This document shows, in pieces, positions 1-5,976 of a stretch of DNA of 24,134 nucleotides. The stretch's first letter is position 1; each line of letters opens with the position of its first letter. The DNA comes from a virus. Location: the IMG/VR virus record IMGVR_UViG_3300015245_000222, positions 1 through 24,134 of that record; one strand, written 5' to 3'. The notes below the pieces were generated by a model. The model was not told where the DNA came from. It did no database searches and worked only from the letters and a program-made list of their open reading frames with translations. Position numbers and translations under genes: made by a program.

Positions 1-115
1 TAATGCCCTGGCCGGGCGCCGACGGCGGCTCGTGCGCGTTGACCCGATCGAACCAGCCGGTCTGCAGCGCATGCCCGACGAGCTGATCGGTCAAGCCCTG
101 CGCGTCGAGAGGCAT
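1..115 (-). CDS. Phage tail-terminator-like protein, N-terminal fragment
   Basis: The ATG at 115 starts 1 base after the TGA of the neck gene (117-119). The frame stays open to the window edge, giving about 38 residues that begin MPLDAQGLTDQLVGHALQTG and continue with a WFDRVNAHEPPSAPG stretch. I recall this 'VN.HEP..APG' N-terminus from actinophage tail-terminator or minor tail proteins, where it follows the connector and neck genes as it does here. The role would be to cap the tail tube at the neck. The assignment rests on the short N-terminus and on position. The C-terminus lies outside the window. Confidence 0.6.
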   Translation of the reverse strand, partial: MPLDAQGLTDQLVGHALQTGWFDRVNAHEPPSAPGQGI

Positions 116-116
116 C

Positions 117-506
117 TCAACCGCCCAACCGCTGCACGCAGCGCGCGAGCGCCGGGCCGACAAGCCGTATGACCTTCGCCTCGGTCGACTGCTTCGCGCG
201 CCGGAACGATGAGTAGCCCTTGAAGCGGGTAGTCCGGTTGCGCGAGCCGGTACCTTCGAGCCAGGGGCCGTAGATGATGCCGCGATCGTTGACCGAGCCC
301 TCGGCCTCGCTGAGCGTCTGCATCCTTACCTGCGTCTCGTAGTAAGGCGTCGGATGCCTGATCGAGTCGTGCAGGTTGGTGTGCACATCGGCGCTGGCCT
401 GCGCGGTGACATCGTGCACGATCTCGCGCTCGAAAGTGCGCAGTACCTCATCGGCCAGCCCGGCGCTGAACAGCGGGCCGGACGTGTGCACGTCATAGAC
501 GCTCAT
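117..506 (-). CDS. Head-tail neck protein (HK97 gp10-like position)
   Basis: This is a 129-residue protein starting at ATG 506, which overlaps the TGA of the connector gene (503-505) as ATGA. That overlap is why I chose this start over a much longer open frame upstream. The central part reads HPTPYYETQVRMQTLSE..., then GIIYGPWLEGTGSRN and TRFKGYSSFRRA. I recognise this as a common actinophage neck or connector family found between the head-tail connector and the tail terminator. It probably helps join the portal/connector ring to the tail. No enzymatic motif is seen. The family is called from memory of the motif, with no alignment. Confidence 0.65.
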   Translation of the reverse strand: MSVYDVHTSGPLFSAGLADEVLRTFEREIVHDVTAQASADVHTNLHDSIRHPTPYYETQVRMQTLSEAEGSVNDRGIIYGPWLEGTGSRNRTTRFKGYSSFRRAKQSTEAKVIRLVGPALARCVQRLGG

Positions 507-1558
507 ACGGCTAGCACCCTGCCCTGCCGGGCCATCGAGGCGTAACAGCGAGCGCGGGCATCTTCGAGCCCAGCGCCACTCGCGTTGCGGATCGCGTCGG
601 CCGCGCCGACCGTGCGGGCGTAGCCGCTCGTCTCCTGCAGCAGCCGGTTGATGCTCTCGGCGATGGCCAGTTCTCGCGCCTTGTCGGGCGTGAGCCACTT
701 CGTGATCGCCGCGCCGTTCGAATGGGTGGCCGCCGTGGTGCCGAGCTGGCCGCGCACGATGGTAAGGATACGCGCCGCGAAGATCGTAGAGCCCGAGTGC
801 GCGGCCAGCGTGCTGCCGTCGTAGGCGCGCTTCACGATCAGGTTGTTGCCCGCGATGTCCGTGATCAGCATGCGCTCGGCGTCGAGCAGCAGGATCTCGC
901 CGACGGCATAGAGCGCGCCGTTCGTGACCGCCATCGTCTGCTCGGCCATCGTCGCGCCGACCGGCGTCTGCAACGTCTGCGCCGTGGTCAGCATCGTCTT
1001 GCCGGTCACGATCATGCGCTCGCTGTCGACGGTGATCACCTGGCCGACGCCGATTGCATTCGAGTCGGTCACGTTGCACGCGACGGCCCCGGCGCTGGCG
1101 ATGCTCGCGGCCAGCGAGCCTGCCGGGCCTGAGTCGTCGGTCCAGCCCCAGAGTCCGTTGATCACGATCGAGCGCTGCCACGTACTCGCGAAGTTGAAGG
1201 TCGAGACAGTGCTGATGTCGATCTCGACCCGATCGAACGGCGCGCCGTAGCGCTGCGGTTCCAGCAGGTAGTTCGCCGGGGGGATCGTGATCCCGCCCGA
1301 GATGATCGACGTCACCGAGATCAGCGTGCGATCGTCCAGCCAGAGCCGCCACGGCGTGGGGCTGGCGACGTCGGGCCAGTTGAAGTCATAGGTCGCGATC
1401 GTCGGAGCGATGCCGTTGTCGGGATACTTGATCAGTGAGTCGACGTCGCGCGAGGCTGACAGGGTGGCCGCGTCGATGCGCGAGTTGCTCAGGGCGATCT
1501 CGGCGAAGTCGAGGCGTTGCTTCACGTCCTCGCGCGTGCAGTAGGCAACACTCGCCAC
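503..1558 (-). CDS. Head-to-tail connector protein with internal repeats
   Basis: Start GTG 1558 is preceded by AGGAGG with an 8-base spacer, giving 351 residues; upstream in-frame codons lack such a site. The N-terminus (VAYCTREDVKQRLDF, then a helical stretch) matches the usual start of gp6-like connector proteins that dock under the portal. Residues about 175-290 carry repeated beta-type units around VGQVITVDSERMIVTG and VGEILLLDAERMLITDI, then LIVKRAYDGSTLAAH and ILTIVRGQLGTTAATHS. These are typical of actinophage connectors with an inserted beta domain. The C-terminal helical part (TPDKARELAIAESINRLLQE) returns to the connector fold. It overlaps the neck gene by 4 bases. It is the first head-tail gene after the accessory island. 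Confidence 0.7.
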   Translation of the reverse strand: MASVAYCTREDVKQRLDFAEIALSNSRIDAATLSASRDVDSLIKYPDNGIAPTIATYDFNWPDVASPTPWRLWLDDRTLISVTSIISGGITIPPANYLLEPQRYGAPFDRVEIDISTVSTFNFASTWQRSIVINGLWGWTDDSGPAGSLAASIASAGAVACNVTDSNAIGVGQVITVDSERMIVTGKTMLTTAQTLQTPVGATMAEQTMAVTNGALYAVGEILLLDAERMLITDIAGNNLIVKRAYDGSTLAAHSGSTIFAARILTIVRGQLGTTAATHSNGAAITKWLTPDKARELAIAESINRLLQETSGYARTVGAADAIRNASGAGLEDARARCYASMARQGRVLAV

Positions 1559-1690
1559 CGCGCTCGCCTCCTGTCCCTTGCATTCTCGGCTGGCAGGCCC
1601 CGTGAGGCGCTGCGGAAGACAGCTCTTGATCGGCAGGATAGCCGACGACCGGCCGTAACTCGACACCCGAGCGCTCGTTGGGAACAGCAG

Positions 1691-1730
1691 GCGGCCCCGC
1701 CTCCCTCGAAGGGGGGAGAGGCGGGGCCGC
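1691..1730 (-). terminator. Strong hairpin after the peptidase gene
   Basis: GCGGCCCCGCCTC (1691-1703) pairs perfectly with GAGGCGGGGCCGC (1718-1730), a 13-bp GC stem with a 14-base loop. It sits just past the stop of the minus-strand peptidase gene. No U-run follows on the minus strand, so termination is inferred from stem strength and position, as is usual in high-GC actinobacteria. The stretch 1559-1690 to its left must hold the promoter of the connector operon if the hairpin is efficient. I see only a weak TATCCT there. Confidence 0.6.
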
Positions 1731-1743
1731 GCTCAGTGCGCCG

Positions 1744-2400
1744 TCAGAGCTTCGGGACCGAGCAGTCTCCCTGCTGGCCGAGCAGCGTGCCGAGCTGATC
1801 CCAGGTCAGCTTGAACGTTCCGTCGAGGCCCCATTCACCCCAGGACTGCAGGGCGCTGACTTCCTGCAGCTCGTCGTCGATCTCGTTGAGGCACACCTCG
1901 TGGTAGCCGCGCAGCTTGCCGTCGAGCGTCACGTGGCCGTCGGCCGACGGGGTGTCCATGCCCTCGTACCACGGAATGCCGATCAGCACGGGGTTGAGCA
2001 CGAGCGCGCCGAGCGTGTGGAGCTGGCCGAAGGCGTGCGAGTAACTCGTGATCACCCCGGAACGCTTCGCGCCCTTACAGACCGCGAGCCCCGAGCTGCC
2101 GGTGTCGGTGATCGGCCACTCGTGCTGATAGGGGTCGATCGTGGTCGCGATGGCGTAGTAGCCGACGGCATCCCAATCGCTCAGCGGCCGACCGTTGACA
2201 GCAGCTACCGGAATCGCGAACGGGTCGCAGTTGAGCAGGTTGGTCAGAGCGAAGCCGGTGCAGCCGCCGAGATCGAGCTGATTGAGCTTCGGCCCCCGCC
2301 AGGCGTGCTTGACAGACTTGAGCACACCGGAGATCGCGGCCGGGTAGGCGCGACTCGCCTGATCGTGCCAGAGCGTACGGCCGAGTGCCCCGCCGCTCAT
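1744..2400 (-). CDS. Papain-like (C1-type) cysteine peptidase
   Basis: The 218-residue protein begins at ATG 2400 (MSGGALGRTLWHD), which overlaps the preceding gene's TGA as ATGA. The sequence LNQLDLGGCTGFALTNLL around residues 40-56 resembles the papain-family nucleophile region, with Cys47 as candidate. GYHEVCLNEID (residues 166-174) supplies His168. LQSWGEWG (residues 184-191) is the counterpart of the papain NSWGxxWG box, but with Gln where the conserved Asn normally sits. No signal peptide is seen. A phage-borne peptidase of this class might act on the cell wall or on host or virion proteins; the sequence does not decide. It follows a single-TM protein gene, so a lysis role is possible but unproven. 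Confidence 0.6.
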   Translation of the reverse strand: MSGGALGRTLWHDQASRAYPAAISGVLKSVKHAWRGPKLNQLDLGGCTGFALTNLLNCDPFAIPVAAVNGRPLSDWDAVGYYAIATTIDPYQHEWPITDTGSSGLAVCKGAKRSGVITSYSHAFGQLHTLGALVLNPVLIGIPWYEGMDTPSADGHVTLDGKLRGYHEVCLNEIDDELQEVSALQSWGEWGLDGTFKLTWDQLGTLLGQQGDCSVPKL

Positions 2401-2750
2401 CGAGGTGCCTGCACGTAGGTGAGCAGCACGACAGCGGCCACGGTGCCCGCTGCGACGCTGACCACGAGGTTCGGCCACTGGCCCGCCAGCCACCGGCCGA
2501 CACGGCGCCAGGGGCCGCCCTGCGGCTGCTCGGCGTCGGTCTGCCAGGACCGCTGCGCGTATTCGAAGCCGTCCTGCCAGCCGGGCAGGTAGCCGGTGCG
2601 CTGCATGAACGTGTCGTGATCAGCAAGCGAGTGCGCGCTCAGCGAGCCGCACGTGCACTGCAGACCGCCCGAATGGTTGAGCGTGAAGCGGACCGCGTCG
2701 AGCTTGAGCGACAGCTCATGCGTCGCGGGGTCCTCGGTGAAGATCGTCAC
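2397..2750 (-). CDS. Single-TM protein next to the peptidase
   Basis: Start GTG 2750 has AAGGGA about 6 bases upstream; the product has 117 residues. The N-terminal half is soluble and carries His and Cys (HSGGLQCTCGSLSAHSLADHD), with a CxC pair that could bind metal. Residues 93-113 (NLVVSVAAGTVAAVVLLTYV) form one membrane segment close to the C-terminus. The gene is coupled by a 4-base overlap to the papain-like peptidase downstream. The topology suggests the soluble domain faces one side and is anchored by its tail. It could be a holin-like or anchoring partner of the peptidase; that is inference from adjacency only. I do not recognise the family. Confidence 0.65.
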   Translation of the reverse strand: MTIFTEDPATHELSLKLDAVRFTLNHSGGLQCTCGSLSAHSLADHDTFMQRTGYLPGWQDGFEYAQRSWQTDAEQPQGGPWRRVGRWLAGQWPNLVVSVAAGTVAAVVLLTYVQAPR

Positions 2751-2784
2751 GGGCGTTCCCTTCGTTGCCTCGGAATGATAGACC

Positions 2785-2824
2785 GGCCGGGCCCTGCCCG
2801 GACCGACTGAGGCAGGGACCGGCC
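2785..2824 (-). terminator. Hairpin between secreted-protein and TM-protein genes
   Basis: GGCCGGGCCCTGCC (2785-2798) pairs with GGCAGGGACCGGCC (2811-2824), 13 of 14 positions, with a 12-base loop. It begins 9 bases past the stop of the minus-strand gene 2833-3462. There is no clear U-run. It may terminate or attenuate transcription from the promoter at about 3507. Confidence 0.5.
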
Positions 2825-2832
2825 AGAGTCGG

Positions 2833-3462
2833 TCAGAAGTGGTTGATCAGGACGATGCTGCAGCCGTTGCTGATGATCGCATCATCGCCCGGAGTCCACG
2901 CCTCGTAGTCGAAGTGGATGAAGGGCCGGTCGGAGTTGTGGAACTGATGGATGAAGTACGAGCCCTCGCCCGGGTTGCCGGTGCCGGTGGTCCACGGCTG
3001 AGAGATCCCGTTGTTGGCGACGCTGGTGTGCACCTTCCCGTCGGTCGAAGAGATCGTGAAGTCGAGTGCGTTGTTCTGCGGCGGCGCCAGGCCCGCAATG
3101 CCGTAGATGTACGTGGAGGATGCGTCACCACCGGCCGAGTCCTCGGCGTAGGCGTAAAGAATCCCGGAGCGGATCAGCGAGACACCCTCGGGGTCCTGCA
3201 CGGTGAAGCCAGAGCCGGTGATGTCGACCCTGATGTGCTTGCCGGTCTTCATCGCCACCCACTTGACACCGGCACTGTCGGTCCACGACCAGTAGTAGAT
3301 CGTCAACTGAACATTGCCCGCACCGGTGTTGTGGCAGACCGTGGTGTCCACGTCATCGTGCAGCACGTAGGCGCTGGCGGGTGATGCGCTGGCGACCATG
3401 CCGCCCACCGCCAGCACCATCACGGCCAGCGCGATGATCACGCGCCGGATTCGATCGATCAT
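2833..3462 (-). CDS. Secreted beta-rich protein with signal peptide
   Basis: ATG 3462 has AAGGGA a few bases upstream. The 209 residues start with a textbook Sec signal: MIDRIRR, a hydrophobic run VIIALAVMVLAVGGMVA, then SASPASA with likely cleavage before YVLHDD. The mature protein is rich in Thr, Ser, Tyr and Gly, with two cysteines (near VDTTVCH and NGCSIVL) at its two ends that could form a disulfide. No enzymatic motif is visible. It has its own promoter with an operator-like site at 3507-3526. A secreted protein under a phage operator could be a lysogenic-conversion product or act on the host surface. Its function is unknown to me. Confidence 0.75.
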   Translation of the reverse strand: MIDRIRRVIIALAVMVLAVGGMVASASPASAYVLHDDVDTTVCHNTGAGNVQLTIYYWSWTDSAGVKWVAMKTGKHIRVDITGSGFTVQDPEGVSLIRSGILYAYAEDSAGGDASSTYIYGIAGLAPPQNNALDFTISSTDGKVHTSVANNGISQPWTTGTGNPGEGSYFIHQFHNSDRPFIHFDYEAWTPGDDAIISNGCSIVLINHF

Positions 3463-3504
3463 GATCTTCCCTTCGATTGTTAACGACTCCCCGCTTGCCC
3501 TCCG

Positions 3505-3526
3505 ATCCTAGCAGAATCCTGACAGC
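3505..3526 (-). promoter_or_regulatory. Operator-like inverted repeat O1 with -10 TAGGAT
   Basis: On the plus strand it reads CCTAGCA-GAATCC-TGACAGC (3507-3526), matching the 20-bp inverted-repeat family described in the findings. On the minus strand the left half overlaps a -10 TAGGAT (3505-3510). The predicted transcript would have a leader of about 40 bases before ATG 3462, unlike the leaderless members of the family. It probably drives the secreted protein gene. Confidence 0.55.
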
Positions 3527-3571
3527 AGAGCGACCCGACACCCTGACGGATGCCGGGCCGCCTGCAGCCGG

Positions 3572-4120
3572 TCAGAACTTCGTGATGCAGACCGGCCCCA
3601 GCCCGTTGGCCCGGCTGAACTCGTCGCTCAGCGGTGAGCCGCAGCGGGCGCAGACGGTGAACTCACGCGAGTAACGAACGGCTGCGGCCTTCGGGCCAGT
3701 GTAGAGCTGGCCCGACTCGGGGTCGGTGTAGCTGTCGGCCCTGATCGCGGCGAACAGCTCGTCGCGGGCATCGCCGCGCACCGGGTACTGAGCCCACGTG
3801 CCAGGGGCGCCGACGAGGTGAGTCACGAAGCGCCGACCGGCCCACTTGGTGCCCTCGCGACCGGTGTCGACCTCGTAGAACTTGATCCCGGCGAGCGCGT
3901 CGCCGAGCGCGTACTTCGAGTCGGGCACCGCGACCGGCTCAGCGGCCACTGCTGGCGCGCTGTCAGCCTCGCACGGGGTGACCGGAGTGGTGGGCTCGGG
4001 CTGCAGGCCCCAGGCTGCGTTGGCCCTCTCGGCGGCGCAGGCCCGCACGTCGGCGATGCTCGGGTGGTAGTGGTGGCAGTGACCGCAGCGGATGCCGCGC
4101 GGGGTGGCTGTCTCTGTCAT
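3572..4120 (-). CDS. DUF6011-like protein with N- and C-terminal zinc knuckles
   Basis: This is a 182-residue protein from ATG 4120, preceded by GAGAGGAAACGATC, the same ribosome-binding context seen at 22949. The N-terminus has CGHCHHYH. The C-terminus has CARCGSPLSDEFSRANGLGPVC, the Cx2C...S..G.GPxC signature of DUF6011, which is common in actinophages and probably binds zinc. Between them lies a Pro/Ala-rich linker and a domain around KYALGDALAGIKFYEVDTGREGTKWAGRRFV. An in-frame ATG at 4159 lies exactly 6 bases after a TAGGTT -10 element, so a leaderless 195-residue form is also possible. The molecular role of the family is not known to me. Confidence 0.75.
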   Translation of the reverse strand: MTETATPRGIRCGHCHHYHPSIADVRACAAERANAAWGLQPEPTTPVTPCEADSAPAVAAEPVAVPDSKYALGDALAGIKFYEVDTGREGTKWAGRRFVTHLVGAPGTWAQYPVRGDARDELFAAIRADSYTDPESGQLYTGPKAAAVRYSREFTVCARCGSPLSDEFSRANGLGPVCITKF

Positions 4121-4156
4121 GATCGTTTCCTCTCTCATCGTGCTCGATCCGACTAG

Positions 4157-4187
4157 CATGGAGACAACCTATCATAAGCCTGTTAGG
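4157..4187 (-). promoter_or_regulatory. Operator-like site O2 and leaderless-type promoter
   Basis: CCTATCA-TAAGCC-TGTTAGG (4168-4187) belongs to the 20-bp inverted-repeat family. On the minus strand it overlaps -10 TAGGTT (4166-4171), followed by 6 bases and an ATG (4159). Transcription is predicted to start at or next to that ATG. The next in-frame ATG (4120) has a good ribosome-binding site, so this mRNA may start translation at two places. Confidence 0.6.
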
Positions 4188-4219
4188 TGGAGCAAGCCAT
4201 TACACGAATCGCGTAATGA

Positions 4220-4366
4220 TCACCGCTTGCGCCGCTCCCGCCTGCCGGTCGCCTGCTGCCAGCGCGCGAGGCGCACGAGCAACCCGACGACAGCGTTGCC
4301 GGACTCGCCGACCTTGCGCTGCGGCGCACGCTTCGGCGCCGGTCCTCTTCTCGGTGGCCTCACCAT
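4220..4366 (-). CDS. Small very basic protein, 48 residues
   Basis: ATG 4366 lies 2 bases after the stop of the 43-residue gene, with GGGAG about 11 bases upstream, so the two are probably translated together. The product, MVRPPRRGPAPKRAPQRKVG followed by ESGNAVVGLLVRLARWQQ and a basic tail, is highly Arg/Lys-rich with a short amphipathic segment. It could bind nucleic acid or the membrane surface. I do not recognise it. The pair is transcribed from the promoter at 4507-4512. Confidence 0.5.
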   Translation of the reverse strand: MVRPPRRGPAPKRAPQRKVGESGNAVVGLLVRLARWQQATGRRERRKR

Positions 4367-4368
4367 GA

Positions 4369-4500
4369 TCAGTAATCTCCCATCGGGTCGGGGTCCTCGT
4401 CTGGCAGGTAGTCGGTGCCGAACAGCTCGTCGGCGCCCGCCTCGTCGAGATCGCACGCGAGGCAGGGTGAGGCTGTGTGCTCGATCGCTCGTGGTGTCAT
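4369..4500 (-). CDS. Small acidic protein, 43 residues, leaderless
   Basis: ATG 4500 follows a TAGGAT -10 element by exactly 6 bases, so the mRNA is predicted to begin at the ATG. The product (MTPRAIEHTASPCLACDLDE, then AGADELFGTDYLPDEDPDPM, then GDY) is strongly acidic and contains one CLAC pair. The next gene encodes a strongly basic 48-residue protein 2 bases downstream. The acidic/basic pairing suggests the two might form a complex; this is inference. No family is recognised. Confidence 0.55.
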   Translation of the reverse strand: MTPRAIEHTASPCLACDLDEAGADELFGTDYLPDEDPDPMGDY

Positions 4501-4506
4501 GAGACA

Positions 4507-4539
4507 ATCCTATCATGAACTTGACAGGTATGGTAGACT
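4507..4539. promoter_or_regulatory. Divergent promoters sharing operator O3
   Basis: CCTATCA-TGAACT-TGACAGG (4509-4528) is one of the best palindromes of the family. On the minus strand TAGGAT (4507-4512) lies 6 bases from ATG 4500. On the plus strand TAGACT (4534-4539) lies 6 bases from ATG 4546. Both genes look leaderless, and one operator lies over one promoter and just upstream of the other. A single bound dimer could switch both. Confidence 0.65.
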
Positions 4540-4545
4540 GTTCCC

Positions 4546-4818
4546 ATGAACATCGCGAAGCCCCGAGAGATCACCGTTAGCGGCCGGGTCGCCAAGTTCG
4601 CCCAGACGGGTTGCCCTGGCTACGGCCGCACACGCATCAGCATCGGCCGGGTCGAGCACTTCGTGGACGTCGAGGACGTGGCGCGCGACGCTGGCCGCCG
4701 CTCAACGCTGCGGCGCTACTTCGTGCAGCGCTACAACATCGACCCGACGACGATCGAGATCATCGCGCAGGCCGACGGCCCAGCGCATTACAACTACGTC
4801 ATCAAGGCGAAGGGCTGA
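4546..4818 (+). CDS. Divergent plus-strand gene, 90-residue protein of unknown role
   Basis: This gene runs against all its neighbours. ATG 4546 lies 6 bases after a TAGACT -10 and has no ribosome-binding site at normal distance, so it should be leaderless. The 90 residues (MNIAKPREITVSGRVAKFAQ...) look like a compact alpha/beta protein: GYGRTRISIGRVEHFVDVEDV, then a basic helix GRRSTLRRYFVQRYNI, then DPTTIEIIAQADGP and YNYVIKAKG. No membrane segment or catalytic motif is seen. The isolation, opposite orientation and private operator are typical of a moron-type insertion. I do not recognise the family. Confidence 0.7.
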   Translation: MNIAKPREITVSGRVAKFAQTGCPGYGRTRISIGRVEHFVDVEDVARDAGRRSTLRRYFVQRYNIDPTTIEIIAQADGPAHYNYVIKAKG

Positions 4819-4892
4819 CCTACAGCGAGCCTCGCAAGAGACCGACCCGTTCGGCCGATCACATCGCACGGCCACTCGCCGACAGGCTCGGC

Positions 4893-5063
4893 ATGACGGT
4901 GCGATGGGAAGCCAGCAGAGCGCATTACCCGTTCGATGCCGAGAAGCCCTGGCCGCTCGTGCTCAGTGAATGGATACGCTCACGGCGCCGGTCGACAGCA
5001 GCCAGAGCGCCAGCCCGGCAGGCACGAGCGCACCGGCCCACTTCGCACGCGGCCCGCCCATGA
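4893..5063 (+). CDS. Doubtful small plus-strand ORF after the moron-like gene
   Basis: ATG 4893 has ACAGG 6-7 bases upstream and opens 56 codons. The first part (MTVRWEASRAHYPFDAEKPW, then PLVLSEW) looks protein-like. The rest becomes a run of Arg, Ala and Pro typical of the antisense of a coding gene, and it overlaps the minus-strand membrane-protein gene 4963-5130 by about 100 bases. Either the real gene is truncated by the neighbour or this is a remnant. Between 4819 and 4962 nothing else is evident except a CATCGCAC/GTGCGATG inverted repeat (4863-4906), which could end transcription. Confidence 0.2.
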   Translation: MTVRWEASRAHYPFDAEKPWPLVLSEWIRSRRRSTAARAPARQARAHRPTSHAARP

Positions 5064-5130
5064 TGACAACGAGCGCGGCCAGCACGAAGCACAGCAGCGC
5101 CAGCGCTGCCAGCAGAGATCGAGCACTCAC
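4963..5130 (-). CDS. Small two-TM membrane protein, 55 residues
   Basis: GTG 5130 has GGAGG 5 bases upstream, the clearest ribosome site in this cluster. The product has two hydrophobic segments, about residues 5-24 (SLLAALALLCFVLAALVVIM) and 34-48 (ALVPAGLALWLLSTG), separated by a short basic loop GGPRAKW. This is the last gene of a chain of small membrane proteins. Two closely spaced TM segments with a basic turn are compatible with a holin-like or envelope-modulating role, but there is no direct evidence. Confidence 0.6.
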   Translation of the reverse strand: MSARSLLAALALLCFVLAALVVIMGGPRAKWAGALVPAGLALWLLSTGAVSVSIH

Positions 5131-5142
5131 AACAGCCTCCAT

Positions 5143-5277
5143 TCACGGACCCGGTATCCCGGCAGCACCGGCACCAAGCAGACCGATCAGCAGCAGCAGC
5201 CATGCCGCCATCGCCGACAGCACGGCGAAGGCGACCATGCCGAGACATACCCCGGCTGCGATCTTCCACACGCTCAC
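5143..5277 (-). CDS. Small hydrophobic protein, 44 residues
   Basis: GTG 5277 overlaps the upstream TGA (5274-5276) as GTGA, which selects this start. The product (MSVWKIAAGVCLGMVAFAVL, then SAMAAWLLLLIGLLGAGAAG, then IPGP) is almost entirely hydrophobic: one long or two short TM segments ending in a Gly/Ala tail. It is translationally coupled to the 100-residue TM protein upstream. The family is unknown. Confidence 0.6.
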   Translation of the reverse strand: MSVWKIAAGVCLGMVAFAVLSAMAAWLLLLIGLLGAGAAGIPGP

Positions 5278-5576
5278 GGCAGACGCCGGGCGTTGGCAAC
5301 GGTGCAATCCCTGATCGCCGTGAGATCGGCGCCGGGGTTGTTGATCACGCACCACGTGCCGACGAGTTGACGGTCGGTGATCTGATCAACGATCTTCGCC
5401 GTCTGCGCCGCCTGCGCCTGCGCGCACTTGCCGGTCGGCCTCGTGCACGAGCTGATCTCATTCCACGTTTCACGTGAAACAACGACACCGGCCATCACGA
5501 TGACGAACAGCAGGAAGCCGATCAGCGCCGTCAGCTCGGCCACGCTCGGCCGCCGCAGGCGGATACGCGCACTCAC
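5274..5576 (-). CDS. Membrane-anchored protein with external Cys pairs, 100 residues
   Basis: Either GTG 5576 (GTGA overlap with the upstream stop) or GTG 5579 starts this gene; I take the overlapping one. A basic N-terminus (SARIRLRRPS) precedes one TM segment, about residues 14-33 (ELTALIGFLLFVIVMAGVVV). A soluble domain follows with four cysteines: SSCTRPTGKC, GTWCVINNP and IRDCTV. The positive-inside rule places this domain outside, where two disulfides could form. The short segment KIVDQITDRQLVGTWCVIN is not a motif I know. It is part of the coupled membrane-protein chain. Confidence 0.65.
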   Translation of the reverse strand: MSARIRLRRPSVAELTALIGFLLFVIVMAGVVVSRETWNEISSCTRPTGKCAQAQAAQTAKIVDQITDRQLVGTWCVINNPGADLTAIRDCTVANARRLP

Positions 5577-5671
5577 CACGGCAACCGCCAGTTCATTGCG
5601 AGACTCACCGCGATCAGACCGAGAGCCGAACCGAGCCAGAGCGCGAGAGGTGCCCAGCGGGTGATCATCAT
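5573..5671 (-). CDS. Tiny single-TM protein, 32 residues
   Basis: ATG 5671 overlaps the upstream TGA (5668-5670) as ATGA, and its own TGA overlaps the next GTG. The product (MMITRWAPLALWLGSALGLI, then AVSLAMNWRLPW) is one TM segment with short tails. The four-base overlaps at both ends are the main evidence that it is a real gene despite its size. Confidence 0.5.
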   Translation of the reverse strand: MMITRWAPLALWLGSALGLIAVSLAMNWRLPW

Positions 5672-5931
5672 TCCTGACCGTCCTTGCCCCGCCCCATGAA
5701 CTTGTCCAGATCGAAGCGAGCGAAGGTCGGCACGCCGAGAAGTGCGCCGAAGATGATCAGCAGCACCGGCCGCTCGCCGCTTGTGAAAAACGTCTCGTGA
5801 AGCACTCCGGTGATCCCCACGATCCGACAGAGTGCGACCCAGAGATGCCGGGGCCGGAAAGGCTGCCGCCCACGCGCGGCCGATTGGATGATCGGCGCCA
5901 CGGGTGGCGGGATGCTCGTCTCGTCGCTCAC
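5668..5931 (-). CDS. Small single-TM protein, 87 residues
   Basis: GTG 5931 has GGGAGG 8 bases upstream; GTG 5940 would be too close to that site. The N-terminal part is proline-rich and soluble (SDETSIPPPVAPIIQ). A basic amphipathic stretch follows (RPRHLWVALCRIVGI), then a TM segment RPVLLIIFGALLGVPTFARF and an acidic/basic tail. The tail resembles small actinophage membrane proteins found near minor tail or lysis genes. It is the first gene after the lipoprotein and opens the lower half of the membrane-protein chain. Confidence 0.6.
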   Translation of the reverse strand: MSDETSIPPPVAPIIQSAARGRQPFRPRHLWVALCRIVGITGVLHETFFTSGERPVLLIIFGALLGVPTFARFDLDKFMGRGKDGQE

Positions 5932-5976
5932 GCACGGCACCTCCCGGCTCAGCCCTGATCGGGCCAGGCTAGCCGG

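Noticed and set aside
117-1352. A 411-codon minus-strand frame covering the neck gene
   Set aside because: Only the last 129 codons look like a protein. The ATGA overlap at 503-506 marks the true start, and the upstream part is a shadow of the connector gene.
4521-4526. TTGACA as a -35 box for the gene at 4546
   Set aside because: It lies only 7 bases from the -10 TAGACT, too close for a sigma-70 promoter; it is part of the operator half-site.
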